Source: Thermococcus paralvinellae (GTDB lineage Archaea; Methanobacteriota_B; Thermococci; Thermococcales; Thermococcaceae). From it: a stretch of 8,126 bases of DNA. How positions within the stretch are numbered: position 1 is the stretch's first letter; every line of letters starts with the position of its first letter. Under the pieces are notes generated by a model. The model searched no databases and was not told the DNA's origin. It worked only from the letters and a program-made list of their open reading frames with translations. Shown one piece after another: positions 1-8,126 of the stretch. The position numbers were made by a program, and so were the translations under genes. The stretch covers positions 1-8,126 of the forward strand of contig DQUR01000010.1 in NCBI GenBank assembly GCA_015662175.1, written 5' to 3'.

Positions 1-359
1 AATCTAAGGAACTCATAGGTAACTATGCTCAGGGGAACCAGTGCCCCACCAACGTTTATTGCTATTACTACCTTCTGCTCTCCCCAGTCAATGTAGGGAA
101 CAGGGTACCTAATCCCAAAAAAACTCACTTCCCTTACCTTCAGTATCGGTGCGTATGCCCTTGTCTCCGCTATGGGGATATTTATGAAGCTCCCGATTAA
201 GGAAGCCCAGAAGAGGGTATACGCAACGGGCAGGGGAAGGCCGAGCTTTTGAAATGCGAGGGTTATAGTCCCGGCAAAGAGCAGAAATAAGGTTAGCATT
301 AGCAACAGAAAAAGTATTAGGAATGGCAGGCTTAATGGAAGAAAGAAAAATTTTCTCAT
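1..359 (-). CDS. DUF1614-type integral membrane protein, N-terminal part (runs off left edge)
   Basis: About 119 residues are visible before the window edge and the reading frame is still open there. The protein begins MRKFFFLPLSLPFLILF and its first 35 or so residues are almost entirely hydrophobic, so this is a membrane segment. A second hydrophobic stretch covers roughly residues 44-65 and includes GSFINIPIAE. A hydrophilic stretch follows (KVREVSFFGIRYP), and a third hydrophobic stretch starts near residue 98 (VVIAINVGGALVPLSIV). The SxINIP and NVGGAxxPL motifs fit my memory of the archaeal DUF1614 membrane family, whose function is unknown. The ATG overlaps the stop codon of the ASCH gene as ATGA, so the two are probably cotranscribed and translationally coupled. 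I infer the family from these motifs alone; the multi-pass membrane nature is read directly. The C-terminal part is not in the window. Confidence 0.75.
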   Translation of the reverse strand, partial: MRKFFFLPLSLPFLILFLLLMLTLFLLFAGTITLAFQKLGLPLPVAYTLFWASLIGSFINIPIAETRAYAPILKVREVSFFGIRYPVPYIDWGEQKVVIAINVGGALVPLSIVTYEFLR

Positions 360-709
360 TCCTTAAACCCCCTTATGTTGACCCATATCTGGGCACCATT
401 TGCCATGATTACTTCCTTGGGTTTCTCGAATTTTTGGGGGTTTGATAACACCCATGCGTAAAGTTTCTTTCCCTTTGCATATTTTTTCAAAAATTCATAC
501 TCTGCCAGATGCTTATCTTTATGGTTGGCTAGCTCCTCCGGTGTGAAGGGCCCAAGAACGTCAACGATTTCAACTTTTCCAATTGCTTTCTTTCTGGTTA
601 TTATGAAAATCTCTCCTCTGATTTTTGTATTGCTTTTTCTAATTTCCCAGACTTTTTTGCCTTCAACTATTAATGAGGCAAAGGGTTCTTTCACTATTAG
701 GCCTTTCAT
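356..709 (-). CDS. ASCH-domain protein (putative RNA-binding)
   Basis: A small soluble protein of 117 residues that is essentially one ASCH domain. The family signature GxKxxExR is visible as G17-K-K-V-W-E22-I-R24 after the opening MKGLIVKEPFASLIVEG. A strand-rich core follows (GEIFIITRKKAIGKVEIVDV), and the C-terminal part holds YAWVLSNP. ASCH domains share a PUA-like beta-barrel and are thought to bind RNA or modified nucleotides; a few have nuclease or amidohydrolase activity. No substrate can be assigned here. A GTG at 718 would add three residues (MRK), but I chose the ATG at 709 because a TATA-like box at 738-745 places transcription start near 715, downstream of that GTG. No strong ribosome site is seen, which fits a nearly leaderless mRNA. 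The stop overlaps the ATG of the following membrane-protein gene. Confidence 0.85.
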   Translation of the reverse strand: MKGLIVKEPFASLIVEGKKVWEIRKSNTKIRGEIFIITRKKAIGKVEIVDVLGPFTPEELANHKDKHLAEYEFLKKYAKGKKLYAWVLSNPQKFEKPKEVIMANGAQIWVNIRGFKE

Positions 710-737
710 TTTTCTCACTTACTTTTATATAAGGGTA

Positions 738-745
738 TTTATAAA
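738..745 (-). promoter_or_regulatory. TATA-box candidate for the ASCH/DUF1614 operon
   Basis: TTTATAAA, preceded on the minus strand by TTGAA as a partial BRE. Its centre lies about 32 bases before the ATG at 709, which would start transcription some 6-8 bases upstream of that codon. A second palindromic TATA-like octamer, TTATATAA, lies at 725-732, but it is too close to serve the 709 start. Both octamers are symmetric, so orientation is inferred from spacing only. Confidence 0.45.
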
Positions 746-780
746 TTCAACTATACTCTCTAAGGGAACAAACAACGAAT

Positions 781-795
781 GGAAAGATTTAAGTT
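781..795 (+). promoter_or_regulatory. BRE/TATA candidate for the hydrolase-radB operon
   Basis: GGAAAGA followed by TTTAAGTT resembles the purine-rich BRE plus T/A-rich TATA element of Thermococcales. It would place transcription start near 815-818, just before the GGAGG ribosome site at 819-823. The symmetric TATA octamers at 725-732 and 738-745 are alternatives giving a longer leader. Confidence 0.35.
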
Positions 796-831
796 TAAGG
801 ATAACGAACCCCCATTTTGGAGGCAGAGCCA

Positions 832-1467
832 ATGAAGATTGTGTGGTACGGGCACGCGTGTTTTCTCATCGAAACCAATGGGGTGAGAATTTTAATTGAC
901 CCTTATCCGGATGTTGATGATGACGAAATTGGTGGTGTTGATTACATCTTAGTCACCCACGAACACAGCGACCACTACGGCAAAACACCCCTTTTGGCAA
1001 GGCTTAGAAAAGCAAAGGTAATCGGACCTAAACCAGTGTATTTAATGGCGATCAGTGATGGATTGACGGATGTTCAAGCTGTTGAGGAGGGTCAAGAAAT
1101 TGAACTCAAAAATGGTGTTAAAATCAAAGCTATATATGCGGAACATCCATCAAGCCAGTATCCCCTCGGATACCTAATAATTGGAGAGAGAAGGGTCTGG
1201 CACACTGGGGATACTTACTACACTCCCTTGTTTAAAAAATTGAAGGGAATGGTGGACATTCTGCTCGTCCCAATAAGTGGTCGATCTACGGCAAACGAAA
1301 GGGAGGCTGCGGATATAGTTGAAACGGTCAGACCAAAGATTGTGATACCAATGCATTATGGGGTATATGGGGAAGGAAGCACTGAAAAACTTCAAATGGA
1401 ACTTAGGACGAGAAGGGTTTGGACATTGGTAAGGCCTCTTAAGGTTGGGGAAGTGTTTCATGTTTAA
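832..1467 (+). CDS. UPF0173/COG2220 metal-dependent hydrolase, metallo-beta-lactamase fold
   Basis: A 211-residue protein of the UlaG-like branch of the metallo-beta-lactamase superfamily. The N-terminus [14 protein letters not shown] and the metal-binding motif H43-E-H45-S-D47-H48 are typical. Further expected metal or core positions are the WHTGDT stretch (H124 to D127) and H175 in VIPMHYG. The length and compact form match the archaeal and bacterial UPF0173 family, whose substrate is unknown; relatives cleave phosphoester, lactone or amide bonds. No signal peptide is present, so it should act in the cytoplasm. I chose the ATG at 832 because GGAGG at 819-823 lies eight bases before it. An in-frame TTG at 817 would overlap that site and add only MEAEP. 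radB follows 27 bases downstream, so the two probably share an mRNA. The fold is certain; the reaction is not. Confidence 0.92.
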   Translation: MKIVWYGHACFLIETNGVRILIDPYPDVDDDEIGGVDYILVTHEHSDHYGKTPLLARLRKAKVIGPKPVYLMAISDGLTDVQAVEEGQEIELKNGVKIKAIYAEHPSSQYPLGYLIIGERRVWHTGDTYYTPLFKKLKGMVDILLVPISGRSTANEREAADIVETVRPKIVIPMHYGVYGEGSTEKLQMELRTRRVWTLVRPLKVGEVFHV

Positions 1468-1469
1468 CC

Positions 1470-1501
1470 GGTGATTCCATGGACTGGTGATTTCATGAAC
1501 A
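1470..1501 (+). repeat. 16-base tandem duplication carrying two ribosome-site/start-codon units before radB
   Basis: Two adjacent 16-base units, 1470-1485 and 1486-1501, match at 13 of 16 positions. Each reads GGTGAT, two bases, then CATG. The second holds the ribosome site and ATG of radB. The first holds an ATG at 1479 that opens a three-codon frame (Met-Asp-Trp) ending with a TGA at 1488-1490, inside the radB ribosome site. Confidence 0.7.
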
Positions 1502-2160
1502 AACTCACAACTGGAAGCAAGAGCTTGGATGAACTTCTCGGCGGGGGAATAGGGAGGGGAGTTTTAACTCAAGTGTATGGGACATTTGCTACGGGAAAGA
1601 CAACCCTTGCAATGCAGATAGGCCTTCTTAATCACGGTAAAGTTGTCTACATTGACACCGAAGGTGGATTCTCTCCGGAAAGGCTTAAACTTATGGCGGA
1701 AAAGAGAGGATTTGATGCTGGTGAGATCCTCCAGAGGTTTATAATATTTGAACCCCATGACTTTAAAGAGCAAAAGAGGGTTATATCAAAACTCAAAAGG
1801 ATGGTCAATGAGAAATTCTCCTTGATTGTGGTTGATTCCATAACCTCCCACTACAGGGTGGAGAAAAATAAACAGAGCTTAAACGTTGATCTAGGCAAAC
1901 AGCTGCAGGTTCTTCTCTGGCTTGCGAGAAAGTATAATCTGGCTGTGATAGTTGTCAATCAAGTCTATTTTGATTCAAATTCCAATTCTCTCAAACCAAT
2001 TGCTGAGCACACCTTGGGCTATAAGTGCAAGGATATCCTGCGGTTAGAAAGGCTAAGCAGACCCGGAATAAGATTGGCAGTGTTGGAGAGACATCGCTTT
2101 AAACCCGAAGGAGGAATAGTGTATTTCAAAATCACTGATAAAGGAATTGAGGATGTTTGA
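1495..2160 (+). CDS. radB: DNA repair and recombination protein RadB
   Basis: A 221-residue RecA/RadA-family ATPase of the euryarchaeal RadB type. It starts directly at the ATPase core (TTGSKSLDELLGGGIGRG) and lacks the N-terminal helix-hairpin-helix domain of RadA, the usual RadB length and architecture. Walker A is G29-T-F-A-T-G-K35-T36, Walker B is LIVVD ending at D114, and VYIDTEGGFSPERL is the conserved family stretch after Walker A. VVNQVYF matches the segment near the DNA-binding loop L2. RadB is a RadA paralogue that binds single-stranded DNA, has weak ATPase activity and is reported to bind the Hjc resolvase. I chose the ATG at 1495, with GGTGA at 1486-1490, because the family starts at this point. 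An in-frame GTG at 1471 would add eight unusual residues. It follows the hydrolase gene and converges with fau-1. Confidence 0.96.
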   Translation: MNKLTTGSKSLDELLGGGIGRGVLTQVYGTFATGKTTLAMQIGLLNHGKVVYIDTEGGFSPERLKLMAEKRGFDAGEILQRFIIFEPHDFKEQKRVISKLKRMVNEKFSLIVVDSITSHYRVEKNKQSLNVDLGKQLQVLLWLARKYNLAVIVVNQVYFDSNSNSLKPIAEHTLGYKCKDILRLERLSRPGIRLAVLERHRFKPEGGIVYFKITDKGIEDV

Positions 2161-2174
2161 TGGGCAGGCAGTAT

Positions 2175-2191
2175 AAAAAAGAAAAAACAAA
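2175..2191 (-). terminator. T-rich transcription terminator of fau-1
   Basis: In the 34-base gap between the convergent radB and fau-1 stops, the minus strand reads three T, G, six T, C, six T. Oligo-T tracts are the main intrinsic termination signal in Thermococcales and need no stem-loop. No equally good tract is seen on the plus strand for radB. Confidence 0.65.
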
Positions 2192-2194
2192 CGA

Positions 2195-3610
2195 TTAGAT
2201 CTTCTCAAAAACTTCTTGTGTAATTCTGAGCGTTGCTTTATATAGTTTCTCGCTTATTATACCATCTTCATAATGCCTCTTGAGGTCATCCTTGTCGATT
2301 ATTTCCTTCTTCCCATCAGGCCACTTGACGATATCAACCTCGAGGTCTATGTACCTCGCCCTGTCAGGATAAATTTCAATTGGCGTGTTTATGTTGTAGT
2401 ATTCCCCCTTCAAGTTGCCGTCCCTGTCATAATAGCTGTGCTTATACCACCATTTGCCCTCTTCAATTTCAGTTATTGCGTAATCTCCATACTCGATTGG
2501 TATGTCCAGTCCATCATACACTTTCCCGGGCTTAAGATTTCGTTTGATTTTTACTTTAAGAGGGTCAGTTGACACCTCAAGAACCTCCCCAGGCCCAATT
2601 TTCACTTTTTGACCATCGGGCTTGATGTGTTCCAGCGTAAACAGCCACCCAATTTTTGGCCCCTTGTTGTTTATTAATGCCTCAATAAACCCTTTCCTTA
2701 CTTTTATTCTCTGGGATGGTATCTTGGCCAAAATTGCCTCGGCAATCTCTACCGCAAAGCTGAATTCTGGGTCATAAGCTTTAAACTGGTGGTGTCCCTC
2801 AATTGTAGGTAAAACTTCATTTCTAATGCTGTCGAGCTTTTTCCTGGTGCCCCCACCGAACTCAACTTCATAAATATTCCGTCCGTTAATTATTTTTGCT
2901 GGTGCAGAATAATTATCTGCATCCTTGAGCTTATCGGCAAGTTTTGAAAGTTTAATAAGTTCATCCCTCAGAGTATTCCAGTCTTTATATGCTGCAGCAG
3001 TTCTCCACAGGATTCCCCAGTCTCCTACATCAATACTCAATCCCAAAATTCTAAGCCTCTCCCTTTCTTCTGGGTCTCTAATTTTTCTTGAAATCTTCAC
3101 ATGCCTCTGAGTGCCAATGGGTTTGGGTATCAACACGGCATAATCCCCGGGAATTGTTAGTAAGATGCTTAAGTGGGGCAATATATTGTGTTTTTTAACC
3201 TGAACAAGCACTTCATCTCCTTCTGTGGCATCAGGTAACTCTTCAATCATCACCGTCCCAATTGCACTTCCAATATCGACATAAACGTATTGTTCATCCC
3301 TCTTAACCACTATCCCCTTGTAAATCCCATAGAGCTGGTATGGCATTTTTCTAAAAAAGACATCAATAAATTCCTGTTCAAAGACTTTCTTAACTTCCTC
3401 AACGTTGGTTCCAACAAGGACAACTCCTTGGCGATCTTTTTTATCATATATGTCGATATCGAATTCGCTATAAGTTTTTTCAAGGTTTAATCTCTCCGCT
3501 ATCTTCTGGCTTGGCTGGCTAATTTTAAATCCTCTGTCAAGCAAAAGCTTGGTCAGTGCGGTGCTGTATATCCCTCTAATCCTCACCGAAACCCCTGAGT
3601 TTGTAGACAC
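2195..3610 (-). CDS. fau-1: FAU-1 RNA-binding protein / ribonuclease (RNase E/G-like plus DUF402)
   Basis: A 471-residue protein matching the archaeal FAU-1 family, described from Pyrococcus furiosus as binding AU-rich RNA and later as a ribonuclease acting on 5S rRNA precursors. An N-terminal unit opens with [20 protein letters not shown]. An S1-like domain spans about residues 94-150 ([21 protein letters not shown]). An RNase E/G-like part follows, with [17 protein letters not shown] and WGILWRTAA, comparable to the GRYLVLMP, GISRRI and IVRTA stretches of RNase E. A C-terminal DUF402 domain covers about 350-465 and ends in an acidic motif ([24 protein letters not shown]). I chose GTG at 3610 with GAGGTG six bases upstream. 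A TTG at 3640 would add ten lysine-rich residues. The 5' end overlaps the preceding gene by 35 bases, so the pair is an operon. Confidence 0.9.
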   Translation of the reverse strand: MSTNSGVSVRIRGIYSTALTKLLLDRGFKISQPSQKIAERLNLEKTYSEFDIDIYDKKDRQGVVLVGTNVEEVKKVFEQEFIDVFFRKMPYQLYGIYKGIVVKRDEQYVYVDIGSAIGTVMIEELPDATEGDEVLVQVKKHNILPHLSILLTIPGDYAVLIPKPIGTQRHVKISRKIRDPEERERLRILGLSIDVGDWGILWRTAAAYKDWNTLRDELIKLSKLADKLKDADNYSAPAKIINGRNIYEVEFGGGTRKKLDSIRNEVLPTIEGHHQFKAYDPEFSFAVEIAEAILAKIPSQRIKVRKGFIEALINNKGPKIGWLFTLEHIKPDGQKVKIGPGEVLEVSTDPLKVKIKRNLKPGKVYDGLDIPIEYGDYAITEIEEGKWWYKHSYYDRDGNLKGEYYNINTPIEIYPDRARYIDLEVDIVKWPDGKKEIIDKDDLKRHYEDGIISEKLYKATLRITQEVFEKI

Positions 3611-4331
3611 TTTCACCACCTCTTTCCCTTTTTTCCACAATACCGATGAGAGTTAGACCTTCCAATATTTGAGCCACATAGTCCCTATCAATTCCCGTAT
3701 TTTGCTCCACATTCCTCGGTTCAACCCACAGTAAGCCCCTGGAGTGCCATTCTTTTAGAGATTCCTCAACCTTATAAACCCATGAAGGATGAGAGTGTGT
3801 GTGAAAGATGAAAGTGATTAGGTTATTCAAGCTCTTTTCAAGTTCCTCAATTTTTTTGAGCCTTTCAATTATACTCACTGGTGGGTTTTTCTCTTTTTCG
3901 CTTATAAAAATTAGTCCATCAATTTCGGCACTTAGCTTTTGTAGTGTTTGAGTGACCGAGTAATTATAAATCCTATGGAATTGGAACAATCTCTGGAGGG
4001 CAGTCTTCGCTTTGAGTTTTTCACTAAAACTTTCTTTCGCATGACCCAGCGAGGTTATTATTTCTTCAATCCTAAACCTCATCTGGTGCTCATTTTTCTG
4101 GAGTTCTCTCCCTGCCTTTTCGAGATCTCCCCCAATCAAAGCAACCCCTTTATAGATTTGAGAAGCTGTTTCAAATTTCTCATTACTTAGCTCATGGAGC
4201 TTGAGAATGACCTCACTTATCTCATTATAGTCTCGATTTGCATACTCATGGAGTTTTAAGAACAGTTTTTCGAAGTCTTTATGAAGCATCTCCGCTCTTG
4301 AAATTAGCTCTTTCAATTTTTCCACATCCAT
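3576..4331 (-). CDS. Uncharacterised coiled-coil protein with C-terminal winged-helix domain
   Basis: A 251-residue soluble protein that I do not recognise. Residues 1 to about 110 are highly charged and helical, with heptad-like leucine spacing ([18 protein letters not shown], then [14 protein letters not shown]), suggesting a coiled coil. A second helical stretch runs about 110-175. A histidine cluster H177-T-H179-S-H181-P follows. Residues about 195-248 look like a winged helix: [25 protein letters not shown] as the helix-turn-helix, then [18 protein letters not shown] as the wing. Nucleic-acid binding is therefore plausible, either transcriptional or together with FAU-1, but this is inference. 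The ATG at 4331 has a good ribosome site (GGGGAG six bases upstream). The 3' end overlaps the start of fau-1 by 35 bases, so translation of the two may be coupled. It could instead use a winged helix for protein contact. No catalytic motif is seen. Confidence 0.8.
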   Translation of the reverse strand: MDVEKLKELISRAEMLHKDFEKLFLKLHEYANRDYNEISEVILKLHELSNEKFETASQIYKGVALIGGDLEKAGRELQKNEHQMRFRIEEIITSLGHAKESFSEKLKAKTALQRLFQFHRIYNYSVTQTLQKLSAEIDGLIFISEKEKNPPVSIIERLKKIEELEKSLNNLITFIFHTHSHPSWVYKVEESLKEWHSRGLLWVEPRNVEQNTGIDRDYVAQILEGLTLIGIVEKRERGGESVYKLRGFGED

Positions 4332-4360
4332 GTTTACTCCCCCTAAGATCTATGCCCACA

Positions 4361-4380
4361 CATCATACTTTTACTTTTCG
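4361..4380 (-). promoter_or_regulatory. Weak promoter candidate for the winged-helix gene and fau-1
   Basis: On the minus strand CGAAAAG followed by TAAAAGTATG gives a BRE-like purine run and an A/T-rich box. Start would fall near 4345, about 14 bases before the ATG and just before its ribosome site. The box departs from TTTATATA, so confidence is low. Confidence 0.3.
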
Positions 4381-4401
4381 TTGTTAAACGGAAGTGCTTA
4401 T

Positions 4402-4419
4402 CCATAAGGTTTTTTTAAG
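4402..4419 (+). promoter_or_regulatory. Promoter candidate for moaA and taw22
   Basis: CCATAAGG followed by seven T and AAG forms a BRE-like and TATA-like pair. The expected start near 4442 would give a very short leader before the moaA ATG at 4452. It shares the 120-base divergent gap with the winged-helix gene promoter. Confidence 0.35.
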
Positions 4420-4451
4420 TGAGTAAATTAAATCAGGGTGAGGGTGAAATC

Positions 4452-5375
4452 ATGGCGTTGGTTGATGGATACGGGAGACCTGTAACGAATCTCAGAATCT
4501 CAGTAACCGATGAGTGTAACTTAAATTGCTTTTACTGTCATAGGGAGGGGCAAAAAAAGGGAGAAAAGGAAATGACACCAGAGGAAATTGAGAGGATAGT
4601 TAGAATTGCATCTCTTCTTGGAATAAAAAAGGTTAAACTTACCGGGGGAGAGCCTACAATCAGGAGGGATATTGTGGAGATCGTTCGAAGAATTAGGCCA
4701 TATGTCGTTGATCTCTCTCTCACGACAAATGGAACTGTCATGTATAGATTGGCGGAGGAACTAAAAGAGGCGGGACTTGACAGGGTGAACATAAGTCTTG
4801 ATACATTAGACAGAGAGAAATACAAAAAGATAACGGGCTTTGATGTTCTTCCCCGGGTTCTAAAGGGTATTGAGAAATCTGTTGAGCTTTTCAAGCTTGT
4901 TAAGCTCAATATGGTTGTTATGAAGGATCTAAACCACATGGAAATTCATAATATGATAAATTATGCAGCCAGAATCGGGGCCGTTCTTCAGCTCATTGAA
5001 ATTGAGGTTCCAAGGGAACTTTTGGACTCATGGTTCTTTAAAGAATATTTCTACCCGTTAAAACCGCTTGAAGAAGAGTTTGCTAAAAGGGCTGTGGAAA
5101 TTAGGGAAAGAAGGCTCCACAGAAGGAGGAAATACTTCATCCCAACCGAAAATGGGGTAGCCGAGGTGGAAGTGGTTCGCTCAATGCATAACACGGTGTT
5201 TTGTGCAAATTGTACGAGAATAAGACTGACAGCCGATGGACACCTAAAAACGTGCCTCCTAAGGGGGGACGATCTGGTTGATATATTGACCCCCCTGAGG
5301 GAGGGGGCCAGCGACGAGGAGCTGGTAGAGATGTTTAAGAAAGTAATTGCTACGAGAGAACCCTACTGGGTATAG
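4452..5375 (+). CDS. moaA: GTP 3',8-cyclase MoaA, archaeal type (radical SAM)
   Basis: A 307-residue radical SAM enzyme. With MoaC it converts GTP to cyclic pyranopterin monophosphate, the first step of molybdopterin/tungstopterin synthesis. The SAM-binding cluster motif is C22-NLN-C26-FY-C29. GGEPT (residues 65-69) contacts SAM, and NISLDTLD is typical of MoaA. The second, substrate-binding cluster motif CX2CX13C is present as C251, C254 and C268, with the conserved R256 and R258 in TRIRL. The length and the QLIE stretch fit the archaeal MoaA subfamily. The C-terminus ends REPYWV and lacks the Gly-Gly pair that ends many bacterial and eukaryotic MoaA proteins. I chose ATG 4452 over GTG 4419 because GGGTGA at 4442-4447 lies just upstream and the protein then starts [19 protein letters not shown], as in the family. 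taw22 follows 41 bases later. In Thermococcales the product mostly serves tungsten oxidoreductases. Confidence 0.95.
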   Translation: MALVDGYGRPVTNLRISVTDECNLNCFYCHREGQKKGEKEMTPEEIERIVRIASLLGIKKVKLTGGEPTIRRDIVEIVRRIRPYVVDLSLTTNGTVMYRLAEELKEAGLDRVNISLDTLDREKYKKITGFDVLPRVLKGIEKSVELFKLVKLNMVVMKDLNHMEIHNMINYAARIGAVLQLIEIEVPRELLDSWFFKEYFYPLKPLEEEFAKRAVEIRERRLHRRRKYFIPTENGVAEVEVVRSMHNTVFCANCTRIRLTADGHLKTCLLRGDDLVDILTPLREGASDEELVEMFKKVIATREPYWV

Positions 5376-5388
5376 CGGGCAAAGAATA

Positions 5389-5411
5389 ACCCTTCTCCCC
5401 ATAAGGAGGGT
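5389..5411 (+). promoter_or_regulatory. Hairpin sequestering the taw22 ribosome-binding site
   Basis: ACCCTTCT (5389-5396) can pair with AGGAGGGT (5404-5411) over eight consecutive positions, seven Watson-Crick and one G-U, around a seven-base loop CCCCATA. The 3' arm is the Shine-Dalgarno sequence AAGGAGGG, six bases before the taw22 ATG. It could limit translation initiation or be chance pairing in a pyrimidine/purine-rich spacer. Confidence 0.4.
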
Positions 5412-5413
5412 AG

Positions 5414-7881
<2,468 letters not shown>

Positions 7882-7895
7882 TTGTACTCCCCCAA

Positions 7896-8126
7896 TCACT
7901 TGCCCAGCAGGGTGAACTGGGCAAGCAAAGCCTCAAGTTGAATCATTTCATTTGCCCCCTCAACGAGCCTGAAGTTATATTCTCCGATCTTATCTGCCAA
8001 AGCAACCTTTTTAGGCTCGCTTATTGGCAGATTAAACACTTCCCTGTGCATTTGAATTAGAACGTCCTCCCCACTTAAACCCTGCTTGAGGAGGATTTCC
8101 CTGAGCTTTTCCCTTGCCTTGAGGAA
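7896..8126 (-). CDS. rfcS: Replication factor C small subunit, C-terminal part (runs off right edge)
   Basis: The last 76 residues of a protein whose start lies outside the window, beginning [26 protein letters not shown]. It continues through [39 protein letters not shown] to a final LLGK. This all-helical segment is the C-terminal collar domain by which RfcS subunits assemble with RfcL into the heteropentamer; the AAA+ ATPase part is not visible. The stop is followed by rfcL only 14 bases later, with the rfcL ribosome site in that spacer, the usual rfcS-rfcL arrangement of Thermococcales. Because the N-terminal part is missing, I cannot say whether the gene carries an intein, as some Thermococcales rfcS genes do. 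Confidence 0.93.
   Translation of the reverse strand, partial: FLKAREKLREILLKQGLSGEDVLIQMHREVFNLPISEPKKVALADKIGEYNFRLVEGANEMIQLEALLAQFTLLGK

Noticed and set aside
710..718. GTG at 718 as the start of the ASCH gene
   Set aside because: The best TATA position puts transcription start at about 715, inside this extension, and the domain begins naturally at the ATG at 709.
3773..3810. HTHSHP in the winged-helix protein as a JAMM metalloprotease motif
   Set aside because: The downstream Ser and Asp required at fixed spacing after the His pair are missing, and the surroundings are helical, not JAMM-like.
4538..4939. Minus-strand open frame of 133 codons within moaA
   Set aside because: It lies wholly inside moaA, which has complete conserved motifs. 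The translation is Ser/Thr/Ile-rich, as expected of an antisense shadow.

Overview
The window comes from a hyperthermophilic archaeon of the Thermococcales (Thermococcus, Pyrococcus or Palaeococcus). The reasons are a Pyrococcus-like replication factor C pair (rfcS-rfcL), RadB, the RNA-binding ribonuclease FAU-1, an archaeal-type MoaA and a wyosine-pathway Trm5a/Taw22. Genes are tightly packed, ribosome sites are of the GGTGA or GGAGG type, and promoter candidates look like TATA plus BRE. The species cannot be named from the sequence alone.

Layout. (1) 1-709, minus strand: an ASCH-domain protein followed through an ATGA overlap by a DUF1614-type membrane protein that runs off the left edge. 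(2) 832-2160, plus strand: a metallo-beta-lactamase-fold hydrolase (UPF0173/COG2220), then radB, probably one operon divergent from the ASCH gene. (3) 4331-2195, minus strand: an unrecognised coiled-coil plus winged-helix protein overlapping the start of fau-1, which ends tail-to-tail with radB at a T-rich terminator. (4) 4452-6427, plus strand: moaA, then trm5a/taw22. (5) 8126-6424, minus strand: the end of rfcS and all of rfcL. The rfcL stop codon overlaps the taw22 stop codon tail-to-tail.

Functions. The window holds DNA replication and repair genes (clamp loader subunits, RadB), RNA metabolism genes (FAU-1, Trm5a/Taw22, perhaps the ASCH protein) and pterin cofactor synthesis (MoaA, for the tungsten or molybdenum cofactor). 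I see no mobile element, CRISPR array, tRNA or rRNA, and no gene-free stretch above about 120 bases. Most genes are ordinary core genes. The least explained are the winged-helix protein coupled to fau-1, the ASCH/DUF1614 pair and the hydrolase paired with radB. Several small signals at gene junctions also deserve a look: a duplicated ribosome site with a three-codon ORF before radB, and a hairpin covering the taw22 ribosome site.
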